In this document: positions 1-13,855 of the stretch, piece after piece
Position numbering within the stretch: position 1 is the stretch's first letter
Layout: every line of letters starts with the position of its first letter
Assembly: GCA_003342895.1 (NCBI GenBank)
Contig: PTFA01000365.1
Location: 310,001-374,000, forward strand
DNA length: 64,000 bases
Reading direction: 5' to 3'
Source of the DNA: Casuarius casuarius
Lineage: Eukaryota; Chordata; Aves; Casuariiformes; Casuariidae
Translations under genes and position numbers: made by a program
The notes under the pieces: generated by a model
What the model was told of the DNA's origin: nothing
Databases searched by the model: none
Seen by the model: only the letters and a program-made list of their open reading frames with translations

Positions 1-1457
1 TGTGTCAGACTAAAGGTTTATTAAATTCAGTCTTTTCACTGAAAGACAACACCAGTGGAATCCCATCAGCAAAGTACTACAGCAGACCCTTGCTCCCTGA
101 TTTCATTACATAAACAGAAATCGACTTTATCGAACCCCCAGGAGAGTCCTTTGCAAGTAACTCTAACTGCTCTGCTTTTACAAACGGTGTTTGGACTATG
201 CCACCCTGAGCCAGCGAGGTGAGCCAGAACCAGCAGAGACAAAGAGCTGAACATCTGAATCCATTTGTGCTTCCGACGGTCGGCAGTCGCTCATGTGTGT
301 GTCATGTGTGTATATAGCTAGGCCTGAAAGACTTAAAAATAAATTTTTTAAACACTAGATAAATTTGCCCCCATCTCATAGAAACTAATTGTTTTTAACC
401 TTTTGAAATAAACAAAAAAAAGGTGAGTAGATACAGAATAAACAATGAAGCTTTATTTATCAATGGAGACAGCTGAACATCAGTTTTGTCAACAAAAGTA
501 TTCATCAAAAAGAAAGGATATACTAAAAAGGAGCTAAATCAGCAAATGTATATTTTGTGGATATCCCAATGAGTAAGTAATAACAGTTTGGATTTCACTG
601 TGGAATCCACACTGTTGCACAAGCAAACAGACTGCCTGATACTTCAATAATAGTACCACATGGGCCGATCTTATCTAAATGGCAAAATTACAAATTATGT
701 GATCAAAATTTTTTAGGACACAAGTGCTACATTCTTGAGAACTTAGCTACCTTTCGGTTATTAAAGAATACTGCAAAGGGATTAGAGAAATGCAGCTGTG
801 ACTAATTCATGGTAATCCTCAAAGGATTTTATTCATAATAACCAAAATTCATTCTGTACTTCATAAAACTCAAACTACTTATGAGAAGTATATGAAGTGC
901 AAGGGAAACGTTCTTTCCTACTCAAAAAGATGTGCTGATTTTCATTCTTTTAGTTACAATTTTTAAGCACAAAATCTCTGTTGTGGAAAATTTATAGGCC
1001 AGCCAGAGAAGTATAACACAGTTCCTACTGCATCTCATACAGAAAAACTCATGGACAAAATGCTCACCTTCCCCTGTGCTGTTCAGTTTCCTGTGCATAG
1101 ATGAAACCTATACATTATTTAAAGTTGTATTTCACATAGAAGTGCAGAAGTTCATAATCATTCTGTGCCTCTGCATGCAAGACTATTGCAGTTTTGTATT
1201 GTTAGTGACTAGCTGAACTATAATTTATAATTATTCATAATATTTTTAATCATAGTCATACCAACAACCACTTAAATTTACGACATTACTTTCTTGCTAT
1301 TCTGCTTGTGCGTCCCAGTCTTTAAACTGAATGACCAAAGCAATGGTATCATTTGCCAACTTTCATCTATTTTCTGTTCATTTCCAAATTCCATATAAAG
1401 TATTAGATAAAATAACTAATCATAAACTGGTTGGTTACAATGATGAAATAGTTACGG

Positions 1458-1499
1458 CATTTGTTTCCTGTACTTCCTAGAAATAGTAGGAAACAAATG
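1458..1499. repeat. Perfect 12-nt inverted repeat
   Basis: CATTTGTTTCCT at 1458-1469 is repeated in inverse at 1488-1499 as AGGAAACAAATG, with an 18-nt spacer. It can form a hairpin in the ATE1 pre-mRNA. No matching transposon end was recognised. Confidence 0.8.
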
Positions 1500-4275
1500 G
1501 TTTCTTACAACTAGTTGACTATATATTCAGATTTATCTGTTCTTCATTCAATACAAAATTTTTTAGTGTTTCAAACAGTTCTGATCACATCTCTCAAGCA
1601 AACAGAGTATCTCAGTAGGGTAAACATAAAACAGCTAAGATAATGGTAAAAGCCATTTCTGTTTTCGGTGAGCTTAAAAAGGAAGCGAGCTTAGGCTTGT
1701 GATAAACAAACCCCAACTATCACGCTATTGATTGGCCACTAACTGTCTGCATCCTCTTAATCCACTACAAAAATGGCATCCAATTGAATTTATGTTCAAT
1801 TTCACTCAGATTTAAGGTAAATCTCATCACTTTACTTGCCTAAGTGACTGCTCTATACAGAGCACTGACAAAGAAATACCCTTCCCTGCCCAACCCCCCA
1901 GATGTTTTAAGGAAGTATTATTATGTCTTTGTTTTCCCAATGCATGCTTTTTCTAGCGATATCCTGAATTGTTTGGCTCCTCCCATCTTCATAACTCAGT
2001 ACACAGTCTAAATACCTACCTTCACTTTTTCCTCTCTCATAATAATAATCTGAAATATTAGACACTTTCTAGTCTGTTTTTGATACTGGAAAATGGCCAA
2101 GAGGTATCTGAAAAGGTTCATGGACTGCTACAGAAAGAACTGCTTTACATTGAGGAAAAAGGTGAAAGTCTGTGATGGAAACACAAACTCCCCCTCCCCC
2201 TCCCCTGTTAGTCTCTGTCCAGCTCTTCTTCCACTTCCATGCTACTGTTGTCATTCCCCCCGGTCACCGAGTAAAGCAGGCTAAGGGAGGTTGATGTCTG
2301 GGTGACGCAGCCCAGGCTGTGAACTGCTGCACGTTGACATACAATGGCGGCATCAGAAAGATTCAAGCAGCCAACAGAAGTGCTCCTTTGGGTAACGTGC
2401 GTCTGTGGCCATACTCGAATATTAAACAGATCCCATGATCCTCACTGACACCAGCCCATTACTCAACGAGATAACTCTGGTCTTAAGTTTAAAAGTGAAC
2501 AGTAATTAGCATGCTCAAGAGACAATTGCTTCACTATTATGAATGGCTGTTGCACCAGCCTCAGGTGCAAGACATGCATTTATTACCTGCTCTTTTATGA
2601 GCTTCTAGTGAGCTGGTAACATCGTTATCAGTTGGAAGTAAATATAACCTACAGCTCTGTGCACATTCTGTCAACTATTTTCAAGCATTGCTCTCTTCTC
2701 CAAGATTTCTTGCCAATAGTTTGTTCTTTTTCATTTACAAAAATCAGTAAATGAAAGTTGTGGATTGCTTGTTCTAAGCAATTAGAGCCACTGTATCTGA
2801 AATAGTAGCAGTGATCAGGCTTACACATAACAGAAAAAAACACCCTACATGTTCAGGAATTATTTGATAAGAACTACACTTAACATCTTCTGAAGGCTAG
2901 GCAGACATATAGTAAAGATATGAATGGATTTACTAAATAGCTCTCTTGATTTATACTTGATTACAAAAGTTTTTCCTTATTTATTTAGTTGAGGTGGGTT
3001 TTTGCTTTGCTTTGCTTGTTTTTTTACTACATGAACATTATACAAATATTAACCAAACAGGTTAAAGTTTGTATAAACAGGACAAGGAATTCAAGAAATC
3101 CATATCAGTCAATGACTTAATGAACTTAACTATTGACTTAAATGAACTGAACTATTGTTTCAAGTATTAAATCAGGGAAGAGAGTTATATCAAACAAATA
3201 GTAGTTAAATTATGAATACCTTTCTACTATTTCTCCCCAAACATATGCAAAATAGTCAAAATAAAGCATACTGTACCTTTTAATAAAGGGAATACCAGCC
3301 TTTGAAGAGAAGTAATTTTACGAAATAAAGCAGAGGCTGATCAATAGATACAATTTGTTTTCTTGAGGACAATGATACAACACAAGAGGATTCTCTAAAG
3401 TGCTCAGAACTTTTGGAGTGCCTACAAGATCCAGCAATAAAGCAGATTTAAACATTTAGAAGAATTAACAATTTTCAGGTATTCTGGATGTTAGACTATT
3501 CAGAAGTATTTTCAATAGAGATATTTTTATCTGTAAGCAGAGATTTATATCTCTAAAATGGTGCAATTACATATGTAAATATCAAATTGGTTAGGGAAAT
3601 AAATGTAGGTGAATGGAAGCGGCATTTCTGAACACCTCTCCCCCTCTCTCTGCTCTGTCCCCCCTCTCTTGTCAGATCCTCAATATCCCAGCTTCCAAGT
3701 GTGAAAATCAGATTTAGACTTCTTGAGTTGATATTGGAAGGGGAAATAATGAAAGTATGCAAATGAGAAAGATTCTTTACTAGACATTAACCTGCAGTTT
3801 AACAGAACTACTATTTATTTTAACAGGGAAGAACAATGTCATGAGTATGGTTTATATGAAGAAATAGAAATGACTAGTCTGTAAGCACTGTCCTGTATTA
3901 ACACCCAACTGAATTGTTTCTTATATAGGCAAAGACTTTCCTTTCAAAGGAAAACTTCTCAACTTTAAGTGTCAAAAAAACAGGAATGTTTTTCTATTCA
4001 GAGCTGGTCTTCCCTTAAATATATTTTCTTTCCTTGTAAGAAATCACCTTACTATAACTCATAACACTGTAAGAATCCCCTCTCCGCCCCTTTTTTTTTA
4101 AGGGATGTTAACTATTTGGGTAGTAGGTTGTTAGTCTTGCATTGTTCATATTCTTTGCATTTCGATATTTACTCAAGCCAACAGGTGTGTACAATAACAT
4201 TTCTGAGTCCAAACAAAAGCAGGTAAACATCTCTGCCTATTCCCACCTGATACCTGTACTAACTCATTTTTTCCT

Positions 4276-4298
4276 GGGGGGCGGGGGGGGGGGGGGGG

Positions 4299-4326
<28 letters not shown>
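4276..4326. repeat. Poly-G then (GA)n tract
   Basis: About 24 bases of G with one C, followed by about 13 GA units. Purine-only on the plus strand, C/CT on the transcribed strand. Confidence 0.95.
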
Positions 4327-4330
<4 letters not shown>

Positions 4331-6879
4331 TGTAGATGTATATAATAAGAAGAGGAAGACAGAGATTGCAGTTTAATTAGGAACCACACCTCAATACTTA
4401 GTGGGATAACTGAAAATTAAGACGCTGATTGTGCAAAAGAATCCACGAGTACAGATCTTCATAACCACGATGACTCCTCTGTAAATTTAACTCCTTAGAT
4501 TTAACCTTGTACACACTTCAGAAAAATGAAAAATGTGTTCAGTCATTAATACACGCGTACAAATTCAGCATTTACTATTCTTAGACTTCACTAAGCTTAA
4601 TCTAAACAATGAATTATACTAGGCTGAATTTGTGTGTGCATTTCTGCAAGTTACCATCTGAAAAACAGTCACAACTTTTTGCCCTTTGTGACAGCAGAGA
4701 GATGGGAAAAGCCATTCTAAATTCAAATGTTAACTCCATCTTTTATGGATTCCTCTCTAACTACACTCTTCAGCCACTTCTGACTACCTAATTTCCATTG
4801 TTTCTTCAACACAATGTGTACTTATTACTAGTTTCTACAACAGAAACATTCAGAAACTCTGTTTTATGATTTTTCTGGAAAGTTTAATTTGGGAGAATTA
4901 CATAAGCAATTCAACACCACCCTTTCATTTTGGAGATGTCATTTGGTAACTATAAATCATAGCACAAAAATGTGAAGTACTGTATAAAGCTACTCAAAGC
5001 AATGTATATAGTGTTTCACACTCTACAAAGACAATACTACAAAAGATTATAAAAAGTCCCCTTTAAGACCAATAAATAACGTTATTTAGTCTGCAACAGC
5101 TATTGTACCCTGGTTCCAGACTTTTGATGACAGAAACAGCGAGTTTATGGATTCTGAACTGACTTAAGCTGGCTGATTGTTTATTCAAAGCTGAAATAAT
5201 AATATCCAAATGACAGACAGGTATGAAGACAACTCTTCAAACTGAGAAGCAAAGATAAATATTAGAAGTATGCAGCCACTCAAAAGAGCTTACATAAAGT
5301 CAGGATAACTTTTTAAGCGTCTTTCCTAAAGTATTTTCATATCACCAAACTATTGGTGCATCTAGTTTACCTTCCTGTATTTCCCAAGGTTTTTAGAAGT
5401 TTTTTGGATTAATTTTTGGGGGGTTGTTTTTTGTATACTTATTAGGTGTTTGCACAGAAAAGGCTGTATCTGTCAATCTGTGCTAAATGGCACCTTCTTA
5501 AAATAAACTATTGAAACTAAGTTTAACTTTCAGTGTTATACATAAAATTTGTATTTGGCATACAAAAAAGATGAGACAATGATATGATATTTATAGGAAT
5601 AGCATCCTGTACATTCCCTGACCGGAACTGTACAGACTGCCACCGGCAGCAAATATTGTGGACCTTCAAATATTGCCATTTTCCCTCTCTCTTGTTTATT
5701 ACCATTTGGGCAATGTCAATGATACTGAACTGGCAGAATACTCACATCAACACACAACTGAAATTTCAAAGAATATTTCTAATTTAAGGTGCATTTGTAC
5801 ACATCTACAGATGGTGAGATTTCCTGTGAACTTAAAACAGCTGCACGTTCAAAAATCTTACAGGAAAAGAGAAAAATGATCCTGCGATTTTAAATAAAAT
5901 ATGTAAACCCGGTTAATTTGTGTACTGGAAACTTCTATTAAATAGCCAGTTGAGAACAAGTTAACTAAAGAGGGTAGCACACAGACACACTTCTGAAGCT
6001 GGAAGCTAGTACCTGTCTTGCCCTTAGAGGGGCTACTCAAGGATTCAAGCAGGGAGAAGAAGCACCCTGAGAAAGCCTGAGTGTAAAACAACCAGTAAGA
6101 AGGAGTATGTAAACTGTCTTTTTACTTTAAAAAATACAGGTCTTAGGGAGAGAAATCACATTGTTACTGGTATGGAACTTGTTTACTTTAAATCTTCTAC
6201 TGCAGAAATTCTTAAAGGGGCTCTAGCATTAAACTCAGAAAGGGAGATAAAACTGTGCAACTGTGACAAAACGATAAAACCCAAGCAGGGGCCTCAAGAG
6301 GAATGCTTCAGTACAGACACACATTAACAATGTTGACTTATGTCTATCTCAAAAGGAGTTTATTTTGGCAGCTGCAAGTAGTAAAAAAGTGACGTTTCAA
6401 TCATGTGGAGCCCATATCTTTCTCTTGAAGTGCTGCCATAAGCTGACGGTACTTTTACGTGTTCATTAAACAGAATGTATGAAATAAAGTATTAAAGTTT
6501 ATTTTCTTATATTTAACACAAAGTAAGATAATCACAGAAAAATATGCACATCCCAGTATTTCACACCCATGCTCTACACATACGTATACAACAAATACAG
6601 GCAAAATTGTCAGATTGGTATCAAGTAGCTTTAAACATTCTTTAATACCTCATTAGCTGGTGCTGTATCTGGAAGGAAAGCATCCATCTAAGTAGCTTAC
6701 AGACACACTCCACAGGAAAGCTAAATTAATGATCTGTCAAAGATGCTTTTACTATCTGGTTTTCAAAGCAAAAACACTACAGACAATGTTTATTCAATTG
6801 AAAAATAAAAATATCCAAACATAGAATTAAATTGATAGAATTTCTGTACAGCTGCACAGGGAAGGAGAAAGTTAACATT

Positions 6880-7370
6880 TACCAGAACTAAACCACCACC
6901 AGAGTATTAACTGCTAGTCCAAAAGCTCTCCACACTATTACCTCAATCTTCATTATCCCTGCACTAATCTAGCCTCACCTCTTCCCCTATAGCATAAAGC
7001 CCCTACAAGCACCAGTCCTCATCAGCTTCTAAGCCTTCTCCACCTTTCCCCACCTCTTCCCAATCACTCTCCTCAAAGCATTTTTTACCCCACAAACCCC
7101 ACACTTTCTCCTCTCCCAGCTCCGAAACTCAGCCTTTCACCTCACTCAACAGCCCCAGAGTCCCAAGCCCCTCAGAGCACGGGCCAGCGCTTGCTGCTCA
7201 GGGCCTCTTGTGCTGCGCTGGCCTGCCGTTCACATCAGAGCTATCTTTGCGTTACCATTTGTACCCACCACTGCCTTACCTTCGATTTTTGTGACTGGCC
7301 AAGCCCACACCACCACCAAAAATACTACCCTCCTTCCCCAAAGTCCTGCTTCTGCCTCTAATTGAGCCTG
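6880..7370. other. C-rich, strand-asymmetric block
   Basis: About 490 bases unusually rich in C and poor in G compared with the flanks, with many CCC, CTCC and CACC words and few open frames. It could be an old element or a transcribed-strand G-rich regulatory block. No family recognised. Confidence 0.5.
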
Positions 7371-7375
7371 CCAAA

Positions 7376-7404
7376 AATCTATCCAAATCTATCCAAATCT
7401 ATCC
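7376..7404. repeat. 10-bp tandem repeat
   Basis: The unit AATCTATCCA is repeated about 2.9 times without mismatch, inside a C-rich block. Confidence 0.85.
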
Positions 7405-8649
7405 GGGGCAAGAGATGACGCCATACCCAGGAAAGTCTGGGCTGATGGTAGCCATATACCGAACATGTAAGTGCATACTTCACCTTCATGTCCAGTCCAG
7501 ACATAATAAATATTAGACTAATTCACAGCTTTTCAAGTTGTTTATCATTTCCCTCAGTGAAATACTGATATTCGTATGAGTTGAAATACACATCTAATTA
7601 AGAACTCAGTTGGGAGATGTTGGCATTAGATTAAACTATGCTATGAACATAAAGTGGGATTTTCAAAAGCATTGGTGCTGCTTATGTAACTAAATCCATA
7701 TCACTTTAAAAATTGCCACTCTAACTTCTTAAAATTTCTATTCACTTACATACATGTAGAAACAACAAGTACTACTGAATCGTTAATGCAGAACTATGAA
7801 AGATAGGTTTACGTTTTAGACTTTACATCAAAATATGGTGTACTTAACATGTTTCTGAAAATCCAGTGACAAATCAAAAGCCTAAAACTAATTTACCTTA
7901 ATCATTCAACACAAATATACACAATACTCAGTGCATTTGCTTTTATAAATATTCAAATACTACTTACATTTCGACACTTTTTGAAATCTTAAGCATGCAG
8001 ATACATAATAAATGTCTGTTATACCCAAAAAGATCATTCAAATAATGAATAATCTGAAAAAAATGATACATCTGTTCAAGCAATATATATTACTATACAG
8101 TAATTTATCCTATTCTGGTAGTACTTCATGTAACTGGCCATCCCAGCCGAATATTGTTTTGAATATAATGACTTGCATGCCATAATTCTGTGTGTGCAAA
8201 GGAAGCATTTCAATCTGGACCTTCAATAACTCTAGAGTACATTTTGGCTAAGCTACCTGCAGGACTGAAGGAACTCACAAGCTTCTGATCAAATCTACAA
8301 CTGTCTGGGCAACTGGGTGGGAGAAGAGCTGAGTTACAAATACTGTGTGTCAAAAACAACTTTAACAGGTAGCAGTGGTACAAACAGTGTTAACATTAAT
8401 CTTAGGACAGTAGAAAAGAGTGTAGTAGTAGAAGGACAAGGAAAAAGAAATAGCACAGGAAAGCTTATTAATAAAACCTTTAGTAAATCCTTTGTTTCTG
8501 TAAGACCTAGACTAAATATTGCAAAATTCAAGTTAACAAATCCTTAGTACATACAGTAAAAATCTGAAGGAGAAAAAGCAAGACAGTGATAAATCTCAGA
8601 ATTAAAAAGAAAATTGTGTTCAAGTGTCCACAATTCATGTTATCGGGAA

Positions 8650-8672
8650 CAATAATAATAATAATAATAAAA
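8650..8672. repeat. (AAT)n microsatellite
   Basis: About seven uninterrupted AAT units. Confidence 0.95.
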
Positions 8673-10529
8673 TTCTAAATCTGTTTGCCTCTCCTACATT
8701 GGCAGATTAGAAAAAAATATCACTTTGTCATAGCATTCCAACCAGGAGTTAGAAATTAAATCTTAACAGTAAGAAATACAACAAATAAAAATATTTATAC
8801 AAAAATTCAGAAGCATCACAGAAGTGCATTTTAAAAGAACTCTCTTCTATAGCCCATAAAAATGTTTATTTCATTTGTAAATTTTCATTCATAAAATAAG
8901 CACTCTAATTTTAGCTCCATTTTGTTTGTTAAGTATTGGTTTATCCAACTTTCTTCCCCTCTGAGTATTTGTTCCCCAAGCAGTCAGTTCTTGGGTATGA
9001 GACCACTCAATCTCACCAAGTTCCAACTTCAGAATTCACAGACCAAACATCTGATTTGAAGCTATTATTGATCACACTATAACAGCCTCGACGAGACAAA
9101 AATCTATACTGTGAGAAAGTGCGAGCTTTTTCCTCACAGAAGAGATGGTGTGTGGTTTCTAAAAACAAGAATATCAAAAGTAGAGAGGCATCATACCTTC
9201 CCTACAAGTGCACAAATGCACCTACTGTAAAAGCCAAAAAAACCCAACACTGCAGAAAGCAGAATATGAACTAATATCACAGTCAGTACAAGCTTTGCTC
9301 ATCTTCTCAACCTCACACTGGAAACTGAGAAGAAGACTGTAGCTGTATTTAGCTGCCAGAAGAAATGCTGAATTATGAGAGCCCCAGAGTTTCTGCACTT
9401 CAACGCATCTAAGTCTCTCTTGGGACTATGCTAAACATAAAGAGTGGGGAAGGAATCCAAATAAAATAGCAAACAAATATAGGAATAACACAGAGAAAAT
9501 ACAGCCTACAGTAAATGAGAAAATAAATTTACTGAATTTTTGTTAAGCTATTTTGCAGTGTATGCTGACTGCCTGAGGACAGAGTTTATTAAAAATATAA
9601 TCATATCCTCTCATTGTGTTTTTTCTTATGCTGACCTGTTTTCAAACTCCTTCTCATTTTAATGAACTGTCTCCTTTACTATAAACAAAATATTTAAATC
9701 CTAATACTGTCAAGTAAGTCCATTTATTAAGTATATAAAATTGAACAAATTAAAATACAACAGCAAATTCTGTAGCAGTAATTTTGTGTGCAGATTTTGC
9801 ATCTGCTAGCAACAGAAATGCACATGTGCACACTTGTGGCTCTGTAAAACTGACCAAGTTCAACACCATTTTCATAAGTGGTTAGAACAAATTCACTATT
9901 ATGCTTTAACCTGAATTATTACCATTAAAAGGTACATAAAAGTCTACTTAGATGTTTTGGAAAGCAGTCTCTTTAGCATTAATGTATCCCAAAAGTCTTT
10001 GAGCTGAAACATCAACACTTTTAATACCAGATGTTTGGTAAGATGATTATAGAGAAAACAGTTAATAGAAGAACACAAGTTTGAAGGCAAACAGTTTGGA
10101 ATCACTAACTATTCCATACACTATATATGTCCTATCATACAAAATTTTGGTCATTCAAGGGTACATTGAACATACATTCAAATATAGAATTAGGTGCATA
10201 TTAGAAGTAGAACTGCACAAGTATTTTGTCATCATTCTATCAGTTTATAATTCCTTTTTTTCAGAGTGAAAATAAAAAGAATAAAATTGCCCAGGCAATC
10301 ACCCCACTTTATTTCAAAAATCAATAAAACTCCCAATCGTACTGAAGTGCACACGTATCTTGAAACATGAAAGCAGTTTCCTGCACTTCTATGCATTCTT
10401 AGCACCCTTCTGAATTACCCAGCAACACAATATAAATACTCAAAAGCTTATTATCGTACGCAAATTAAAAGTGATACAAGAGTTTAACCCAGATTTGCAT
10501 GTCTAAAGGCAAGCAGCCAAAAATGGCTC

Positions 10530-10690
10530 GAACAGTTCTCCGCCTCCTATGTAGTCTCGGTAGCATCTAAAGCTGTTGTAATTCAGAGCGGCTCGCCGTG
10601 GGCCCTTTGAGGCCATCATGCTGACGCGGACTGGCAGCAGCATGGCGTACTGCATCCTGGCCACCCCGTCCCGTCCTTTCAGGAAGTCTC
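10530..10690. other. Local CpG cluster in AT-rich intron
   Basis: About eleven CpG in 160 bases, whereas the flanks have almost none. No clear coding frame or known element. Candidate alternative promoter, old GC-rich insertion or conserved element. Confidence 0.45.
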
Positions 10691-13319
10691 CCTCCCTCTG
10701 GCCCTTTAGGAGGACTTTCTCTTGGTGTTGCGTTTTCCAAGCAACCTAAAGCAGTCAGAAACCAGGCGCCAAGGATTTGGCCCTACACCTAGAAAAAGTT
10801 CATAAATTTCAGGGAAGAAACAATGTTTGCAGTTTTAAGAGACTCTCAGGAGAAAGTTCACACTCATTGTTTTCTTGTTGCTCTAAAGACGTGTAATCAC
10901 CACAGAGACAGGGTATTAAAGAAAAGGCCTCTAACAGAGAATTTAGCGTATAAGGTACTAAAGATTTCAGATACTTTTGTGGCAGTTTTCAACTTTTCCA
11001 ACTCAATGGTTATTGGCTTGAGAAATATCATCTTTCTCTTGGATCATCACATTAATTTCTTTCCACTTCACAAATAGCAAAGCTAAATTTATTAACACTT
11101 AAAATCTTGTCAGAAGGTGGGGCTATTAATAGAGATGTTTGAGACTAACAATCCGGTCATCAACGTGATCAAGAATAAATTTCAAGTATAGAATTTCTTT
11201 ATCACTCCCCACTGATTGGGAATCATTCTGTGTTTATAAACCCATTAAATCATCAGCAGCAAACAGTGAAACAGACAATCTTCTGAGAAAGAAATTTATC
11301 TTCTAAAATTAAGTTTCTGTAAGCTCTTCTGAAAAGAGCTCTATCAAAACTACACAATGATTTACGAGAAACACAGACCACCATCTTGCAATAATTAAAG
11401 CCGCATGGCTGCTATCCTTTGGATCCTTTCTCAATGCCACATTCGAGCGGGAATTGTGGAGGAGCAGCCACGAAGCCTCTCCCTAAGGAGCCGCGTCCTC
11501 AGACTGCCCAAACCGAGAAGCAGGGGAGAACTCCAAACTGGCTCCCTAGCTCCTCACATCAGCCTTCACCACAGCACTGAGCTACTCCATTTTACTGAAT
11601 GTCCTTCTGCCCTTAACTGCCCCTGTAAGGCATAAATGGAGGATGCAAAGAGCAGCAAGTCCCGCAACATTCTCAGTGACCACTTTATACTGAAACACAA
11701 AAGTATCTGCCAATCTCTCCCCTTCTCCCCCTTCAAAGGAAGATAATTTAAAACAACTAATAGCAAACCACACCATGCCAGCTGGTAAAGAGTACAATGG
11801 AAAGAATGTAAAAAACACATTCATGATAGAAATTGGGGATTAGCTTTACTGAAAATATTAGCAGTAAGTAGCCCTCCAGAACATTAGTCTTAATGTAAAA
11901 CAAACAAAAAAAATCAACAGATCAGTGGAATAAAAAGCTCATCTTGTCTTCTGACCATGCATAAAACAATAGTGCATCTGTGTTGGGATGAACAAAGAAT
12001 TTGGTTCCTGTGTACTTTTTGCTCCATGAACCCATTTTTCTTCAATTAGTTAACAATGGAACCAGTTTTATACCCTTTCCTTTGACACTCTAGCTCAGTT
12101 TTACTTGTGTGAACATTTTCAAATCACCATTTTATTAGGAGTGAGAAAGGGGGAGCAAACAGTATACTATTCTATTTAAAAAAAAAAAAAATCATCTAAT
12201 CGTTTGGAAACAACTTAATAAGCATCTCAAAACTACCCTTCATATATAACATGGCAAATAACTAGTGTTAATAAGTTTCAGTACCGAAAGAAGTTTAATC
12301 ATTCCTTTTAGTACAGTCCAGTTATTCAGTTGAAAATAACTGAACAAAAAGTTTGCAACAGTGGTTAAGTCCCCTATACGATAAACTGAAAGCCCAAAGT
12401 AGTGTTCGGAAATCGCAAGTTTTTTGGGTCTCGGTCTCATAGTTAAAAGACTACAGTTTGCCAAGCTCCCAAATCTTTCTAGGCCTCCCCAATACAGTAA
12501 CCTCTGAAAGCCTTTGCACACTGATTTTATTAATCAACATCTTTAACGAAGTTGTAACAAAAATACTTAGCCTCTTCACTGACTCTTCTGCTTGGTGCCC
12601 TGCTCTGTACAATCTCTCCGATCTCTCTTGCCCTCATGATACTATCAGTGAAAACATGGTATCATCCAGGAGCCTGCCAGGCTCCATAAACTCAGAATAG
12701 GAATGTGGTGCCTCTAATACAAAGAGGCTACGGATTTGTTTAAGTCATACACATCTAAATAATGCTGCTGGCTACCACAGGATAACAGAATAAGCTCCTC
12801 CCCTACTAGCAGTTTACTGGTGTTGTGAAATGGCAATTACTATCATCTGTAATCCCAGTACTAAAGCATATTTGCCCTGGATTTTGTTTATTCTTAATTT
12901 GTTACTTTCTTTGAAGAGCCAATTCCTACTAGCTACTGTGAGGAACAAGCTCAACGCCCTGTAAGTTTTGGCATCTGATCTAAGGCAATATTCTCTCCTG
13001 AAAAAAAGAAAAAAACAACTTTTCACAGCTACTTAACTACAGCAAAATGAATAGAAAAGAGATTCAAGACCATATACCCATGGCATTTTCATATTCATTT
13101 ATTCGCAAGTGTTGATACTAAAAATAACTTGGATCAAGTTTCAGTTTAGCCCATCCTGAAAACTTTGTAATCCCACAATTCCCATTTTTCTTCTTTCCAC
13201 CCTTTCTCCTTGCCTCCACTGTCTAATATCTTCTTTTATAACACCCAATTAATAACTCACATTCTATAAATAACCTAGAGAAGCTGCCCTTTGCATTGGA
13301 AGGCTTTAGATGGAAGGAC

Positions 13320-13855
13320 CAATTTTGGACACCATTCCCTAGGACAGTAGGAGGTCGCTTGAAGAAAGTCCACTAGACAGCAAAAAGAATGACAGGGACC
13401 TTAGAAAGTCTGACATGGAGAAAACATTAAAGAAACTGAGGGGCTTTGTTTGCTTGTTTTAGTGAAAATACAAGACGTCCAAGAAGAGACATGGCAGTAG
13501 CCACCAAGTACAGAAAAAGTGTTGCAAAATACAAGGGAACAACATGTTCTTTCTATGTGTGGTAGATAGGACAAAACGTAATATAGTTTAGGAATTAAAA
13601 ATCAGGTTGAACATAAGGAAAAAAAATGAATGGAAAGACCAGCAAAGCACTTGAATATGTAAGGATATAATCTCCAATACATGGAGATATGTGTAAGATG
13701 TGTGAGATCTTTGACAGATATATGTCCAATGGATCTTACAGTTAATACAAGTATATACAAGATCGTACATACAATACCTGCCTCAGAATAAGGAGATGGA
13801 CTACATAATCCCTCAAGGTCTGTGGTCCCTCTACCTTTCTATGATTCCATTACTC
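13320..13855 (+). mobile_element. Degenerate CR1 LINE 3' end
   Basis: Diagnostic pieces occur in CR1 order: GATAGGACAAAACGTAAT near 13565, CAGGTTGAACATAAGGAA near 13603, and the terminal GGACTACATAATCCC, then AAGGTC and TTCTATGATTCC near 13846. The upstream part (CTGAGGGGC near 13436) also fits. The stretch between is heavily decayed and shorter than the intact family. CR1 is the main LINE of birds and other sauropsids. Confidence 0.65.
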
